A DNA stretch of 64,000 nucleotides from Caballeronia udeis (GCF_001544555.2 NZ_FCOK02000008.1:1-64000); one strand, 5' to 3'; shown: positions 45,531 through 55,530, counted from the first letter of the stretch. Notes: a model not told the origin generated them from the sequence alone. A program made the numbers and translations.

Positions 45531-46717
45531 ATGCGTCCCGGTTTTTCAAGAAGTTACTGATTTCCACCTTGGTGTCTTCATGTTTTCTCGCGTCCAGCGC
45601 ATATTCACAAAGCGCAAAAAAACAGCAGGAAATCTCCGCCGTAATTGACCGCGCAATACGTCCGGTGATGCAGGAATACAAAATTCCAGGTATGGCGGTG
45701 GCGGTAACCATCAACGGAGAGAGTTATTTTTTCAACTATGGCGTGGCGTCACTCGAAACACGGCGGCCGATTACAAACGAAACTCTCTTTGAGATGGGAT
45801 CGGATAGCAAGACATTTACGGCAACACTGGCCTCGTATGCGCAGGTCAATGGCAAGCTTTCGTTGTCCGACAACGCCAGCAAATATTTGCCATCCCTGCG
45901 CGGCAGCAGCTTTGACAACATCAGTCTGCTCAATCTGGGCACGCACACGGCCGGTGGTCTCCCGTTGCAAGTGCCTGACGGTATTCACAATACGGATCAG
46001 TTGATGGGATACTTCCGGCACTGGCAACCCACTTATGCCGCGAGCACATACAGAGCGTACTCGAACCCGAGTATCGGCATGCTCGGCATGATCGCTGCCC
46101 GAAGCATGAATGAGTCTTTTGACGACGCGATTGAAAAGACGTTGTTCCCCATGCTTGGAATGACGCACAGCTATATCAACGTGCCGCCGGATCAGATGAA
46201 GGATTACGCCCAGGGCTACACCAAGCAGGGCGCGCCGATCAGGCTGAACGCCGGGGTTCTCTCCTCGGAAGCGTATGGGGTGAAATCGAACACGGCCGAC
46301 ATGGTCAGGTTTATTGCAGCCAACATGCAGATGATCAAGATTGACAGCAAGTTGCAACGCGCGATTGACAACACCCACGCCGGATATTTCAGGTCAGGCG
46401 AAATAACGCAGGACCTCATATGGGAGCAATACCCCTATCCCGTGGAACTGAAGCAGGTTTTGGAAGGCAATTCGGACAGGATGATTTTGCAGGCCACGAA
46501 AGCAACCGAGTTAATCCCTCCGCTCCAGCCGCAACCCAATTCGCTGATCGACAAAACCGGATCGACCAATGGGTTTTCATCCTACCTCGCGTTTGTTCCC
46601 GCTCAAAAATTGGGCATCGTCATACTTGCAAATAAAAGTTATCCCATCGCTCAAAGGGTGACCGCTGCATATCAGATATTGACCCAACTTGGCAGTCAGT
46701 CCAGTCCACGGAACTGA
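45531..46717 (+). pseudogene. Class C beta-lactamase-family serine hydrolase with frameshifted start
   Basis: The main frame encodes a class C (AmpC-type) fold: active-site SDSK in MGSDSKTF, YSN in RAYSNPSIG, and the KTG box in DKTGSTNGFSSY, about 390 residues in all. The natural start seems to be ATG 45531, since it has CGGAGA 5 nt ahead, but that frame stops after 9 codons. The signal peptide (FFKKLLISTLVSSCFLASSA) is in another frame. Adding one base in the CCC run at 45537-45539 would join them as MRPRFFKKLL. In-frame starts are only a remote TTG (45401) or internal TTG/GTG codons within the signal peptide. It is either inactivated at its 5' end or a sequence error. Confidence 0.75.
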
Positions 46718-46755
46718 CCGTTTTTTGCGTAGCTTCGCCAAAGACGTATTGACAG

Positions 46756-47047
46756 GTGCATGGAAGACCAGAAGGTGCGCACGAGGTGCTGCGAAACGAG
46801 CCTTTTATTCGCTATGAGCGCTCTGTGCTGGGCGGTCAGTTGGCCGATCGCTACCTGCGCGACCATCAGATTCATCCGCATCAGCGGCTCGAGATCGACG
46901 GCTTGCTGGCGATCGCCGCACTGGTCGATCAGGGCATAGGTGTATTGCTGTTGCCGGACTGGGTGTCGCTCTGGTCGAGTGGCATGTCGCTGGCGCGGCT
47001 GCCGTTGCCGGGCCGGACGCCAGTGCGCCCGGCCCGTGTCCAAAGGT
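46756..47047 (+). pseudogene. LysR-family regulator, C-terminal remnant
   Basis: The frame encodes a piece of a LysR effector domain: LRNEPFIRYERSVLGGQLAD, RLEIDGLLAIAALVDQGIGV and LLLPDWVSLWSSGMSLARLP. No HTH or start precedes it; the sequence before 46756 is the end of the beta-lactamase locus. After about 47047 the frame continues to 47184 without LysR character. The piece is a 5'-truncated, decayed gene. Confidence 0.7.
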
Positions 47048-47375
47048 ACGGCACGGGGCAGCTAGCCCTTGGGGGTCGTGCCGTGAATTCTGGCTGCGTG
47101 CAGGAAACTTGCCATAGCAATCTCGACCGATGCAAATCGGGACGCAACGGGTGGTTCGCCCTTTCCTTACAGAACAGATCGTAAGTCGCCAACAAACCTG
47201 GAGCGGTAATCCGTAATCCGCGAGGCGCCGGCACTCCAATTTCCCGGAAAATATCTATTGTCTGCAGGTTGCCCGAGCGCCGCCGTTTAACGTGCCAGTA
47301 GAATATGAAACAATCCAGGCGCGGCATCGGATTCAGTAAATACCTTATAAGATTTTTTCCGATACTCGGGGCGAC
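47048..47375. promoter_or_regulatory. Upstream region of kinase gene 1
   Basis: No gene recognised. The last 47 bp (47329-47375) run GGATTCAGTAAATACC, TTATAAGAT and CTCGGGGCGAC to the kinase start. They are clearly related to 55707-55752 before the paralogous kinase gene, so the promoter (TATAAGAT as a possible -10) was copied with the gene. Confidence 0.5.
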
Positions 47376-48497
47376 ATGCGACTGGCTGACTTCATCTTAC
47401 GTGACATGGAAACAATCCTGGGGCAATGGGAGGGGTTCGCGCTTACCTTGCTGCCTGCCCCGGCAGACATGAAGTCGCTGGCATTGCGTGATCATGCGCG
47501 GCAGATCCTGGAGGCCGTGGCAAAGGACTTGTCGACATCCCAGACCAAGGAGGCCCAACTCGAAAAATCAATGGGGCGAGCCCCCAGATTGATCGGAGCC
47601 CCGGAGACAGCCGCGCAAACGCGCGCCGTTTTGCGGGCGCGAGGGGGTTTCGACATCAACCAGCTAGCCGCCGAGTACCGTGCGCTGCGTGCCAGCGTTC
47701 TTCGCCTGTGGATAGATGAGTGCCAGCCTGAGGCTCCTCATGCGGATGACGTGATCCGGTTTAACGAGGCCATTGACCAGGCGCTCGCCGAATCGATCAG
47801 CTTTTTCAGTGTCCAGGTGGACCAGGCTCGTAACCTCTTGCTTGGGATGCTTGGGCACGACATGCGCAGTCCGCTCCAGACCATCCAGATGACAGCGGTG
47901 TATCTGGCGAACCTGAATGCCGGGGACAAAGTATCCGGAGCCGCTTCTCGCTTGATCAGGAGCGGCGGTCGCATGCAGGCGCTCCTGGGCGATATGCTTG
48001 ACTTCAATCGAACGAACCTGGGCCTGGGGATCAATATTGCACCCACCGATGTCGTTCTCGCGAATCTGCTAGCCGATGAACTGGACCAGTTGCGAGCAGC
48101 GCATCCGGAACGCCGGGTGGAACTGGAGGTGGCGGGTGACTCCCAAGGTGTTTGGGACGGCCGACGTTTGCAACAGTTACTCGGTAACCTGGTGACGAAT
48201 GCAATCAAGTACGGAGCATCTGACGCTCCGGTCCGCGTGGTGATGACTTGCGGGGAGACGGACGTCAGCTTCGAGGTCAGGAACCAGGGGCCTGCTATTG
48301 ATGGGTCGAGTCTGGACCGGATCTTTGATCCTCTCCAGCGTGGGCTGAATCAGGTAAAAACCTACGATACCGACGGCAACCTGGGACTTGGGCTGTACAT
48401 TGCGCGTGAAATTGCCAAGGCCCATGGGGGTGAGATCGCAGCGAGGTCCGACGAAACAGAAACCGTGTTCGCCGTGCGTCTGCCACGCCGCAAATAG
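47376..48497 (+). CDS. Sensor histidine kinase with RsbRD-like N-terminus (paralogue 1)
   Basis: Cytoplasmic kinase of 373 residues without membrane segments. The N-terminal ~145 residues (MRLADFILRDMETILGQWEG...) resemble the RsbT co-antagonist RsbRD domain. The HisKA motif LLGMLGHDMRSPLQTIQ places phospho-acceptor His161. The ATPase part has the N box LGNLVTNAIKYG, IFDPLQRG and the G box TDGNLGLGLYIAREI. A very similar kinase of the same length lies at 55753-56874. A stand-alone receiver gene is convergent immediately downstream and may be its partner. Confidence 0.88.
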   Translation: MRLADFILRDMETILGQWEGFALTLLPAPADMKSLALRDHARQILEAVAKDLSTSQTKEAQLEKSMGRAPRLIGAPETAAQTRAVLRARGGFDINQLAAEYRALRASVLRLWIDECQPEAPHADDVIRFNEAIDQALAESISFFSVQVDQARNLLLGMLGHDMRSPLQTIQMTAVYLANLNAGDKVSGAASRLIRSGGRMQALLGDMLDFNRTNLGLGINIAPTDVVLANLLADELDQLRAAHPERRVELEVAGDSQGVWDGRRLQQLLGNLVTNAIKYGASDAPVRVVMTCGETDVSFEVRNQGPAIDGSSLDRIFDPLQRGLNQVKTYDTDGNLGLGLYIAREIAKAHGGEIAARSDETETVFAVRLPRRK

Positions 48498-48551
48498 CGC
48501 GATATTGTTATCGCCGTGGACCTTGTCGAAGATGTTTTGCGGGGGGCTTCG

Positions 48552-48986
48552 TCAATGACGGAAACTCATCACCAGGGCGGCCAACTTGTTCGGTGGCTGC
48601 CCTTTCTGGCTATAGCCGTCAAACGAGTGATCAACGAGGTGTTTGTGCACGTCGCCGTCATCGTCCAACGCTGTAAAGGCCACAATTACCGTTTCGCTGG
48701 TACGTGAATCCTGCCGCAAAGCGAAGGTGGCCTCGTAGCCGTTGCATTCGGGCATGGAGATATCCATGAGGATGACGTGGGGTGCCCAGTGTGTTCCGAT
48801 CGCGATGGCTTCCAGTCCACCGAAAGCGACCCGGCATTCCATGCTCTCGAACGACAAATAGCTTGCCATTGCTGCGGCGGCATTCTGGTTGTCGTCGACC
48901 ACTAAAACGCGCAACGGCATTCCGGCGAGGTCGAAGCTGCGCCTGATCCATGGATAAGATGCAATTTTGATGGCATTTGAATGCAT
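48552..48986 (-). CDS. Stand-alone response regulator (receiver only)
   Basis: Receiver protein of 144 residues. Start at 48986 (MHSNAIKIAS) has GGAGAAC ahead; an internal Met at 48920 begins the receiver itself. The acidic pair is Asp31-Asp32 (LVVDDNQN), the phosphorylation site is Asp75 (VILMDISMPE), and the Thr is in VAFTALDDD. The conserved Lys-Pro is Lys-Gly (YSQKGQPP). No output domain. It converges with kinase 1, 54 bp apart, which makes that kinase or the nearby hybrid a likely partner. Confidence 0.85.
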   Translation of the reverse strand: MHSNAIKIASYPWIRRSFDLAGMPLRVLVVDDNQNAAAAMASYLSFESMECRVAFGGLEAIAIGTHWAPHVILMDISMPECNGYEATFALRQDSRTSETVIVAFTALDDDGDVHKHLVDHSFDGYSQKGQPPNKLAALVMSFRH

Positions 48987-49049
48987 ATGTTCTCCGGGGT
49001 AGAGAGCATGACGCATCATGCATGCCGCGTCGCATTTTTGTTGGACCAC

Positions 49050-49421
49050 CTCCCTCGGTGCAACACGCCGACACGGTTCAAAGAGATCAATACTCGCGCC
49101 ATTTCAGCCGAACCCTGGTGATTTCATCTAGTCCGGGTTGATCTGGTGGGGCGGTCGACCTGAATCGGTCATGGTTGCCTTGACCGACTTCTACCGTAGT
49201 GATGGCTCGTCGGTCAGGGGCTGGGATTGAGCGTCGCGCATTGATCATGCCGCGGTGGCATAACGGACGCCAGGTTTAACGGACAGGTGCATAATCGGGC
49301 CGCAGTCAGCCAGTCTTTGCTTTCAAATGGTAATGTTTGATCGCTAACTTCGTTTTTTGCTCCGCGTTACCCGACCAGAGCCGGCGAATCAAAGACGACT
49401 GCACTTCGTCACGGAGCAACG
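49050..49421. other. Gap before the hybrid kinase gene
   Basis: Between the divergent receiver and CheB/CheR hybrid genes. No open frame with typical codon use and no clear palindrome was seen; it must contain the promoters of both genes. Confidence 0.4.
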
Positions 49422-52400
49422 GTGACAACCATCGCCACAGCAGACGAAGAATCCACGCCATCGTTCACGGTAGTGGGAATTGGCGCTTCCGCAGGCGGAC
49501 TCGAGGCGATCTCGGAGTTACTCGCAGGAATTGCGCCTTCCAGCGGCATGGCCTTCCTGGTCGTCCAGCATCTGGCGCCGTTCCGGCCCAGCCTGCTTCC
49601 GGCGATTCTGTCGAAGCGTACTTCGATGGCAGTCATCGAAGCCATCGACGGTATGGTCATCGAAATCGACCATGTCTATGTGATCCCGCCCAACACGAGC
49701 ATGTCGATCGCACAGCGCTGTATCAGGCTGCAGCCGCGAGGAGAAACTCTTGGGCCGCCGATGCCGATCGACGACCTGTTCGATTCGCTCGCCAGCGATT
49801 TGGGCGTCGACGCGATCGGCGTGATTCTGTCCGGCAACGGCTCGGACGGTGCGCTTGGCCTCCAGGCCATCCAAGGCGAAGGCGGCATCACCTTTGCGCA
49901 GGACACGGTGTCGGCTCGCCACAGCAGCATGCCGCGCGCGGCAATCAGCCTCGGTTGCGTCGACAGCGTGCTGGCGCCACGTGACATCGCCAGCGAGATC
50001 GCCCGCATTGGAAGCTACCCTAAGCGCGCGCTGGATCAACTCGAATTGATGGGATCCGCTACGGATCCTGGTGACCGGAGCCTACGCCCCCTGTTTCGCC
50101 TGCTACGCCGCGCCTGCAACATCGACTTTACCTACTACAAGCGTGGCACTATCCAACGCAGATTGTCGCGCCGCATGGCGTTACGCGAAATGACCTCGGT
50201 CGTCGACTATGTTGCCCTGCTCGGTTCCGATGCAGCGGAAACGCTGGCATTAGGCCGGGACCTGCTGATTCGCGTGACCGAGTTCTTCCGGGATCCAGAA
50301 ACGTTCGACGCACTCACCCGGACTGTCTTCCCGCGGTTGATCGGTGAGCAGGACACGCCCGCACCCATCAGGATCTGGGTGCCCGGCTGCGCGAGCGGCG
50401 AGGAGGTGTACTCGATCGCCATCTGCCTCCTGGAGTATCTGGACGAGCGTGTCTCCAGCACGCAGATCCAGTTCTTCGGCACGGATGTCAGCGCCGATGC
50501 GCTGGAAACGGCGCGCGCCGGCCGCTACATCGAAAACATTGCACGCAACGTCTCGCCCGCGCGGCTCGAACGGTTCTTCGTGCGAGATGGCGATCACTAC
50601 TGCATCAACAAGTCGGTCAGGAGCCTCTGCACGTTCGCGCGCCACAACGTCGCGACCGATCCGCCGTTTTCGAGGATCGACCTGATCAGTTGCCGCAATC
50701 TGCTGATCTACCTGGACCCGATGCTCCAGCGAAGCGTCATGCCGCTGTTTCACTATGCGTTGGCTCCCGACGGTGTGCTCATGCTGGGGCCGTCAGAATC
50801 GGTGGGTACATCCTCCGAGCTATTCAGCGTGATTCCTAGTGTGTCGAGCAAGCTCTTTGGCAAGAAGCCCCGTCCTGGACGTCCCCGGATGGGCCTGCCC
50901 GCGTCAACGGTCACACCGCAAACATTTATCTCCGCCAGACCTGCGCCCGGTGGTCGCGAGACTCCGACGCGTGCCGAACTGCTACGGCGAGAAATCGACC
51001 GCATGACCTTAGCCCGGTACACACCACCAAGCGTCCTGTGCGACGAGGAGTTGAATGTCCTCGAGTTTCGCGGCGACACTTCCGCGTATCTGGTCAATCC
51101 CAGCGGACCGCCGAGCAGCAGTCTCAAGCGACTGGCGCGACCGGAAGTTTTTCTGGCCATTGACGAGGCAGTCAGGCAGGCGCGTCGCGAGGCGACGGTC
51201 ATCCGTAGAGCAAGCCTGCGGTTAAGCACCACTGGCGACGCTAAAAACGCTGCGCTCGAGGTGCATCCGGTACAGGTCGCCGACCTGCCGGGGCGGTGGT
51301 ATCTGATCTTCTTCGAAGCGCCGGGAGGTGGCCTCAACTCACTGCCTCAGGCGAGGCGCGAATCCCTGACAAGCTTCGTCGTGCACGCTTTACGGCGAGG
51401 CAAAGGACGACCGGGCCACGGGGCTCCCGGTGATAGGGACCTTGAAATCGCGCGACTCGACGCCGAGCTCGAGGGTAGCCATCGTCATTTACTGGCGGTG
51501 CTCGAAGAACATGAGCGAGCACGGGAAGACCTGAGGGCAAGCGAGGAAGAACTGCTGTCGAGCAACGAGGAATTCCAGAGCACCAACGAGGAACTCGAGA
51601 CCGCCAAGGAAGAGCTGCAGTCTGTCAACGAAGAGTTGACGACAACCAATGACGAGCTGCGTTATCGCAACCATGAACTCAAGACCGCCAACGACGAAGT
51701 CGCTCGCGCGCGCGACTTCTCGCAGGCGATCGTCGAGACCATGTCCGAACCTCTGCTCGTGCTCGAGGCTGATCTCAAGATCACCCTGGCTAACCGCGCG
51801 TTTTATCAAACCTTCCAGACATCGCCCGACATAACCATCGGCACAAAGCTGTATGCCCTGGGCAACGAGCAGTGGAATATTCCCGCACTGCGGGAGCTGC
51901 TCGAGGAGCTTTTGCCGCAGAGGACCAGTGTTCGGGACTATCAGATCACTCATGAATTCCCGGGCATCGGGCTACGAACGATGCAATTGAGCGCGATGCG
52001 CATCGCGTGGCCGGCCCAGGCGCTCATCCTGCTGACCATCGCCGATGTGACGCAGCAGCATCAGGCATTCGGCCGTTTGCAATCAGCGGATCAACAAAAA
52101 GACGAATTCCTCGCGATGCTCGCGCATGAGTTGCGCAATCCCCTCGCAGCCATTCGCAACGGTTTGCAGGTCTGGGAACGGGAGGGCGCTGACAAGGAAA
52201 CACAAAAGATTGCACGCGTGGGAGCACAACGGCAACTCGATCACGAGATCCGTCTGGTCGAGGATCTGCTGGATGTGTCGCGAATCACGCGCGGCATCAT
52301 TGTTCTTAAGAGCGAGCCGATCGACCTGGTCGAGACAGTGCGTCGTGCGATCGAGGCAATGCGCCCGGAATTCGAGGACTGCCAACACGAAGTCACGCTC

Positions 52401-53207
52401 GCATTCCCGATGGGCGTGCTGCCGATCGACGGGGATGCGATGCGGATCGAACAGATCGTCACCAACCTGTTGGGTAACGCAATCAAATACACGCCGCCGG
52501 GCGGTCATATCCGGATCTCGATCGAAAGGCATCTCGATGATGCGCTGCTCACCGTGGTCGACAGCGGCATTGGCATGACGGCGGAACTCATCCCGACGAT
52601 CTTCGATATCTTTGTCCAGGCCGAGCGCTCGCTGGATCGCAAGGCTGCGGGCCTCGGTCTTGGCCTGGCGCTGGTGCATCGCCTGGTCGGATTGCATGGC
52701 GGCACCGTACGTGCGTATAGCGAAGGACTTAACCGGGGTAGCAAATTCGTGGTTCGCCTGCCGGCCATGTCGCGCGGTACTGCGGCTGAAGAGCCGGACC
52801 ATGTGGCGATCCATTCTGCGCCGTCGCTTGGCGCCATGCGCATTCTTGTTGTGGATGACAACGTCGATGCGCTGGAAAGCAGCGCGGCGCTGCTGCGGAT
52901 CGACGGGCACGATGTGCAGACTGCGCGCGATGGCCCAGCCGCGCTTCTCTGTGTCGAACAATTCAGCCCTGAAGTCGTGTTACTCGATATCGGTCTGCCT
53001 GGGATGGACGGCTACGAGGTCGCTCGCCGTATACGCGTGATGCCTGATCAGCACGATACCTTGCTGATTGCCCATAGCGGGTACTGTGAAGAGGTGCATC
53101 TCCAGCGAGCCACACAAGCGGGTTTCGATCACCACCTGATCAAGCCGGCCGACCTTAGCCAGCTGAGTGCATTGGTTGCATTGTGTCGCGAGAGACGCGT
53201 CCGTTAA
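49422..53207 (+). CDS. CheB-CheR-PAS-histidine kinase-receiver hybrid
   Basis: Very long signalling protein, 1261 residues, starting with GTG after CGGAGCAACG. The CheB methylesterase (about 13-195) has Ser23 (GASAGG), His50 (VVQHLAP) and an Asp in NGSDGALG. The CheR methyltransferase (about 210-470) has WVPGCASGEEVYS and ISCRNLLIYLDP. A Glu-rich coiled coil (about 675-760; EELLSSNEEFQSTNEELETA) leads to a PAS domain (about 765-860). The kinase follows with His902 (LAMLAHELRNPL) and its ATPase, and a receiver ends the chain with Asp1189 (VVLLDIGLPGMDG). No membrane segment. Such CheB/CheR hybrids are linked to general stress or biofilm control rather than flagellar chemotaxis; no other che genes are nearby. 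Confidence 0.92.
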   Translation: MTTIATADEESTPSFTVVGIGASAGGLEAISELLAGIAPSSGMAFLVVQHLAPFRPSLLPAILSKRTSMAVIEAIDGMVIEIDHVYVIPPNTSMSIAQRCIRLQPRGETLGPPMPIDDLFDSLASDLGVDAIGVILSGNGSDGALGLQAIQGEGGITFAQDTVSARHSSMPRAAISLGCVDSVLAPRDIASEIARIGSYPKRALDQLELMGSATDPGDRSLRPLFRLLRRACNIDFTYYKRGTIQRRLSRRMALREMTSVVDYVALLGSDAAETLALGRDLLIRVTEFFRDPETFDALTRTVFPRLIGEQDTPAPIRIWVPGCASGEEVYSIAICLLEYLDERVSSTQIQFFGTDVSADALETARAGRYIENIARNVSPARLERFFVRDGDHYCINKSVRSLCTFARHNVATDPPFSRIDLISCRNLLIYLDPMLQRSVMPLFHYALAPDGVLMLGPSESVGTSSELFSVIPSVSSKLFGKKPRPGRPRMGLPASTVTPQTFISARPAPGGRETPTRAELLRREIDRMTLARYTPPSVLCDEELNVLEFRGDTSAYLVNPSGPPSSSLKRLARPEVFLAIDEAVRQARREATVIRRASLRLSTTGDAKNAALEVHPVQVADLPGRWYLIFFEAPGGGLNSLPQARRESLTSFVVHALRRGKGRPGHGAPGDRDLEIARLDAELEGSHRHLLAVLEEHERAREDLRASEEELLSSNEEFQSTNEELETAKEELQSVNEELTTTNDELRYRNHELKTANDEVARARDFSQAIVETMSEPLLVLEADLKITLANRAFYQTFQTSPDITIGTKLYALGNEQWNIPALRELLEELLPQRTSVRDYQITHEFPGIGLRTMQLSAMRIAWPAQALILLTIADVTQQHQAFGRLQSADQQKDEFLAMLAHELRNPLAAIRNGLQVWEREGADKETQKIARVGAQRQLDHEIRLVEDLLDVSRITRGIIVLKSEPIDLVETVRRAIEAMRPEFEDCQHEVTLAFPMGVLPIDGDAMRIEQIVTNLLGNAIKYTPPGGHIRISIERHLDDALLTVVDSGIGMTAELIPTIFDIFVQAERSLDRKAAGLGLGLALVHRLVGLHGGTVRAYSEGLNRGSKFVVRLPAMSRGTAAEEPDHVAIHSAPSLGAMRILVVDDNVDALESSAALLRIDGHDVQTARDGPAALLCVEQFSPEVVLLDIGLPGMDGYEVARRIRVMPDQHDTLLIAHSGYCEEVHLQRATQAGFDHHLIKPADLSQLSALVALCRERRVR

Positions 53208-53513
53208 TCGCCCACTCAATCGGCCCATTCAATCGGCCCATTCTCCTCACACCGTCACAGAGCCCTTAAGGAGCAATATTTACATGCCGGCTCCATTTTC
53301 GGTGCCAAATGCGGCGAATTTCCCTCAATTTTTACGATGCATCGCCAGCGTCGATCAATATATTTGTTCTGATGTAAAACGTTTGCGTCCTTTTGCGATT
53401 TTGCAGCGGCGACCATACTCACTCCTCGTACTTACACGCCTAAAGGGCTAGTGCTGTCGCATCGAACCGCCATCGCGGATGTCGTGAATTCTTGCGCAGA
53501 AGGGGAATGAACG
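53208..53513. other. Gap with short direct repeat
   Basis: Just after the hybrid kinase stop a 13-bp unit containing CAATCGGCCCATTC is repeated in tandem (about 53214-53240). The rest is AT-rich around 53330-53400 and holds no gene. Confidence 0.4.
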
Positions 53514-54887
53514 ATGAATCACGATGTCAGGAAGCTGTTGTACGTGTCCCGTAGCGCCTCCGTGCCTTCGCGCGCCCGCTTCGAGAAGGAAAAGTGGGAC
53601 ATCGAAATAGTGCGACCCCACCTCGCTGCGAAAAGGATGCTTAGTTCCTTCCCTGCATCAGCAGGTGTCGTGGATTTTTCGACATGTCAGCTACCTGAGG
53701 ATATCGCGTCTCTGGTCGATTTGTTATCGCACTCGCGGATTGCCTGGGTCGCGCTCGTCAGTCCGGGCCAAATCGAAGACGAAGTGGTGAAGCGGCTCAT
53801 CCGCGATTGCTGCTTCGACTTTATAACGCTGCCCATTCCGGACGACCGGATCGTCGGCGCCGTCGGCCACGCCTACGGCATGGTCGCGCTGCGCGAAATG
53901 GCATCGAACGACGGCGGTCCCGAAGGCGAAATGGTCGGCTCATGCGACGCCATGCTCGCGCTCGCAATCTCGATCGGCAAAGTGGCAATGAACGATGCTC
54001 CCGTATTCATCTCGGGGGAGTCCGGCACGGGCAAGGAACTGACTGCGGTTGCGATCCATGCACGCTCTGTGCGACGCGATCAGCCATTTGTCGCGATCAA
54101 TTGCGGCGCAATTCCGGCCTATCTGCTGCAGTCGGAACTCTTCGGTTACGAACGTGGTGCATTCACGGGCGCAGATCAACGCAAGATCGGTCGTGTGGAA
54201 GCCGCGAACGGCGGCACGCTGTTCCTCGATGAAATCGGCGACTTGCCGCTGGAAAGCCAGGCGAGCCTGCTGCGCTTTCTGCAGGAACGCAAGATCGAAC
54301 GCCTGGGTGGTCTCGCTTCGACTCCGGTCGACGTGCGCATCATCTGCGCGACGCACATCGACATGGAGGCCGCGATGGCAGAAGGCCGGTTCCGTGCCGA
54401 CCTGTATCACCGCCTGTGCGTGCTGCGAATCGATGAACCGCCGCTCCGTGAGCGCAGAGCCGACATTGAATTGCTCGCGAAGCATATGTTCAACCGCTTC
54501 AAAAACGATGCAAGCGGACGTCTGCGCGGCTTCGCACCCGATGCGATTGCGGCGCTTTACAACTATGGCTGGCCCGGTAACGTTCGCGAGTTGATCAACC
54601 GTGTGCGGCGCGCGATCGTGATGTCGGATGCGCGACAGATCAGCGCGCTTGATCTCGAGCTTGGTGAATACGCGGAGACCGCACCGGTGTCGCTGGCGCG
54701 GGCGCGAGAAGTGGGCGAGCGCCAAGCCATCGAATTCGCGTTGTTGCGCAACCGGGGCCGTCTCGCAGATGCCGCGCAGGACCTCGGGATCTCGCGGGTC
54801 ACGCTGTATCGGCTGTTGAGTACCTATGGCATGCGGCCACCGGCGATAGACTCGCAAGATGCCGTTGTGAACCTTCTGGCGGAGTAA
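53514..54887 (+). CDS. Sigma-54-dependent activator, VpsR-type
   Basis: Enhancer-binding protein of 457 residues after AGAAGGGGA. The N-terminal ~130 residues look like a degenerate receiver (LLYVSRS in place of the acidic pair; GVVDFST). The AAA+ domain carries Walker A GESGTGKE (168-175), the sigma-54 contact GAFTGA (215-220), Walker B GGTLFLDE (233-240) and an arginine-finger region FRADLYHRL. A Fis-type HTH ends it (GRLADAAQDLGISRVTLYRL). VpsR relatives bind cyclic di-GMP and drive exopolysaccharide genes; a diguanylate cyclase gene lies 2.3 kb downstream. Target promoters are not in the window. Confidence 0.9.
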   Translation: MNHDVRKLLYVSRSASVPSRARFEKEKWDIEIVRPHLAAKRMLSSFPASAGVVDFSTCQLPEDIASLVDLLSHSRIAWVALVSPGQIEDEVVKRLIRDCCFDFITLPIPDDRIVGAVGHAYGMVALREMASNDGGPEGEMVGSCDAMLALAISIGKVAMNDAPVFISGESGTGKELTAVAIHARSVRRDQPFVAINCGAIPAYLLQSELFGYERGAFTGADQRKIGRVEAANGGTLFLDEIGDLPLESQASLLRFLQERKIERLGGLASTPVDVRIICATHIDMEAAMAEGRFRADLYHRLCVLRIDEPPLRERRADIELLAKHMFNRFKNDASGRLRGFAPDAIAALYNYGWPGNVRELINRVRRAIVMSDARQISALDLELGEYAETAPVSLARAREVGERQAIEFALLRNRGRLADAAQDLGISRVTLYRLLSTYGMRPPAIDSQDAVVNLLAE

Positions 54888-55077
54888 GCCTGTCGTTCAG
54901 CCCGAATGGACTTCGCGACGGGTCTGCAGAGAATGTCTCAAACGTCCGCTTTCGAGCGGACCGAGTGACCGATGAGGGGTGGCGGTTAAAGCGTTTGACG
55001 CTACCGAGTACGCGTTAGCGGCCCATGAAGTACTACCGATGTAGAGCGCTGGTGTAAGCACGTCAGGACAGCAGCAC

Positions 55078-55115
55078 AAGCCCGCTTGGCAATCGACGCC
55101 GGCGGGCTTTCTGTT
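55078..55115 (+). terminator. Rho-independent terminator
   Basis: AAGCCCGC (55078-55085) pairs with GCGGGCTT (55102-55109), followed by TCTGTTTT. About 190 bp after the sigma-54 activator gene. Confidence 0.65.
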
Positions 55116-55130
55116 TTGCGGCTCCCCATG

Positions 55131-55170
55131 AACCCGCGACTAGCAGTCATTGCAGTTGCGGGTTTCTTTC
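55131..55170 (+). terminator. Second terminator-like hairpin
   Basis: AACCCGC (55131-55137) pairs with GCGGGTT (55158-55164), with further pairing of ACT/AGT inside, followed by TCTTTCT. In tandem with the terminator at 55078. Confidence 0.55.
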
Positions 55171-55225
55171 TGTCGATGCGTTTTCATCGGTATGGAAGGG
55201 GCCAAAGACCAAGGAACCGACGGTT

Positions 55226-55530
55226 ATGAAAACCCTTCTGATCGCAACGTAAAAGGGCGGTGTCGGCAAGTCGGCATTGCTCTGCCAGCTCGCCCACTAC
55301 CTGAACTTCGTCGTGCAGTGGCGCATGCCCGTGATCGACCTGGACGACCAGGCCAACAGCAGCCGGTCGCTCGAGAGAGCGCACAAGGCAAGCGCATTGG
55401 GCATCAGGGTGTCGAGCCTTTTCATGAACGACGCGCTTGATGTCGGTGGCGATCTCCCGGCTTTCTCGATGGTAAAAGCCGATGACGTGCTGCGGCGTCT
55501 GGTCGAACAGCCCGAGGAACTCACCCGGTA
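55226..55530 (+). pseudogene. parA: ParA-family ATPase, truncated and with an in-frame stop
   Basis: ATG 55226 begins MKTLLIAT, then TAA at 55250-55252, then KGGVGKSALLCQLAHYL, the deviant Walker A of ParA/MinD ATPases. In intact relatives a Gln commonly precedes the Lys; a single CAA to TAA change would account for the stop. The frame continues with VIDLDDQANSSRS and RRLVEQPEELTRY, but after about 55530 it runs into other material. The C-terminal half and any parB are missing. It is a remnant of a plasmid or mobile-element partition gene. Confidence 0.85.

Larger units (their letters stand above)
54888..55225. other. Gap with UUCG hairpin and two terminator-like stems
   Basis: No gene seen. 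A perfect stem GTCCGCT-TTCG-AGCGGAC lies at 54944-54961 (UUCG tetraloop class). Two terminator-like hairpins follow at 55078-55115 and 55131-55170. A short transcript ending there is possible. Confidence 0.45.

Noticed and set aside
46696..47043. Reverse-strand frame at the LysR remnant
   Set aside because: Antisense to clear LysR effector-domain sequence; shadow frame.
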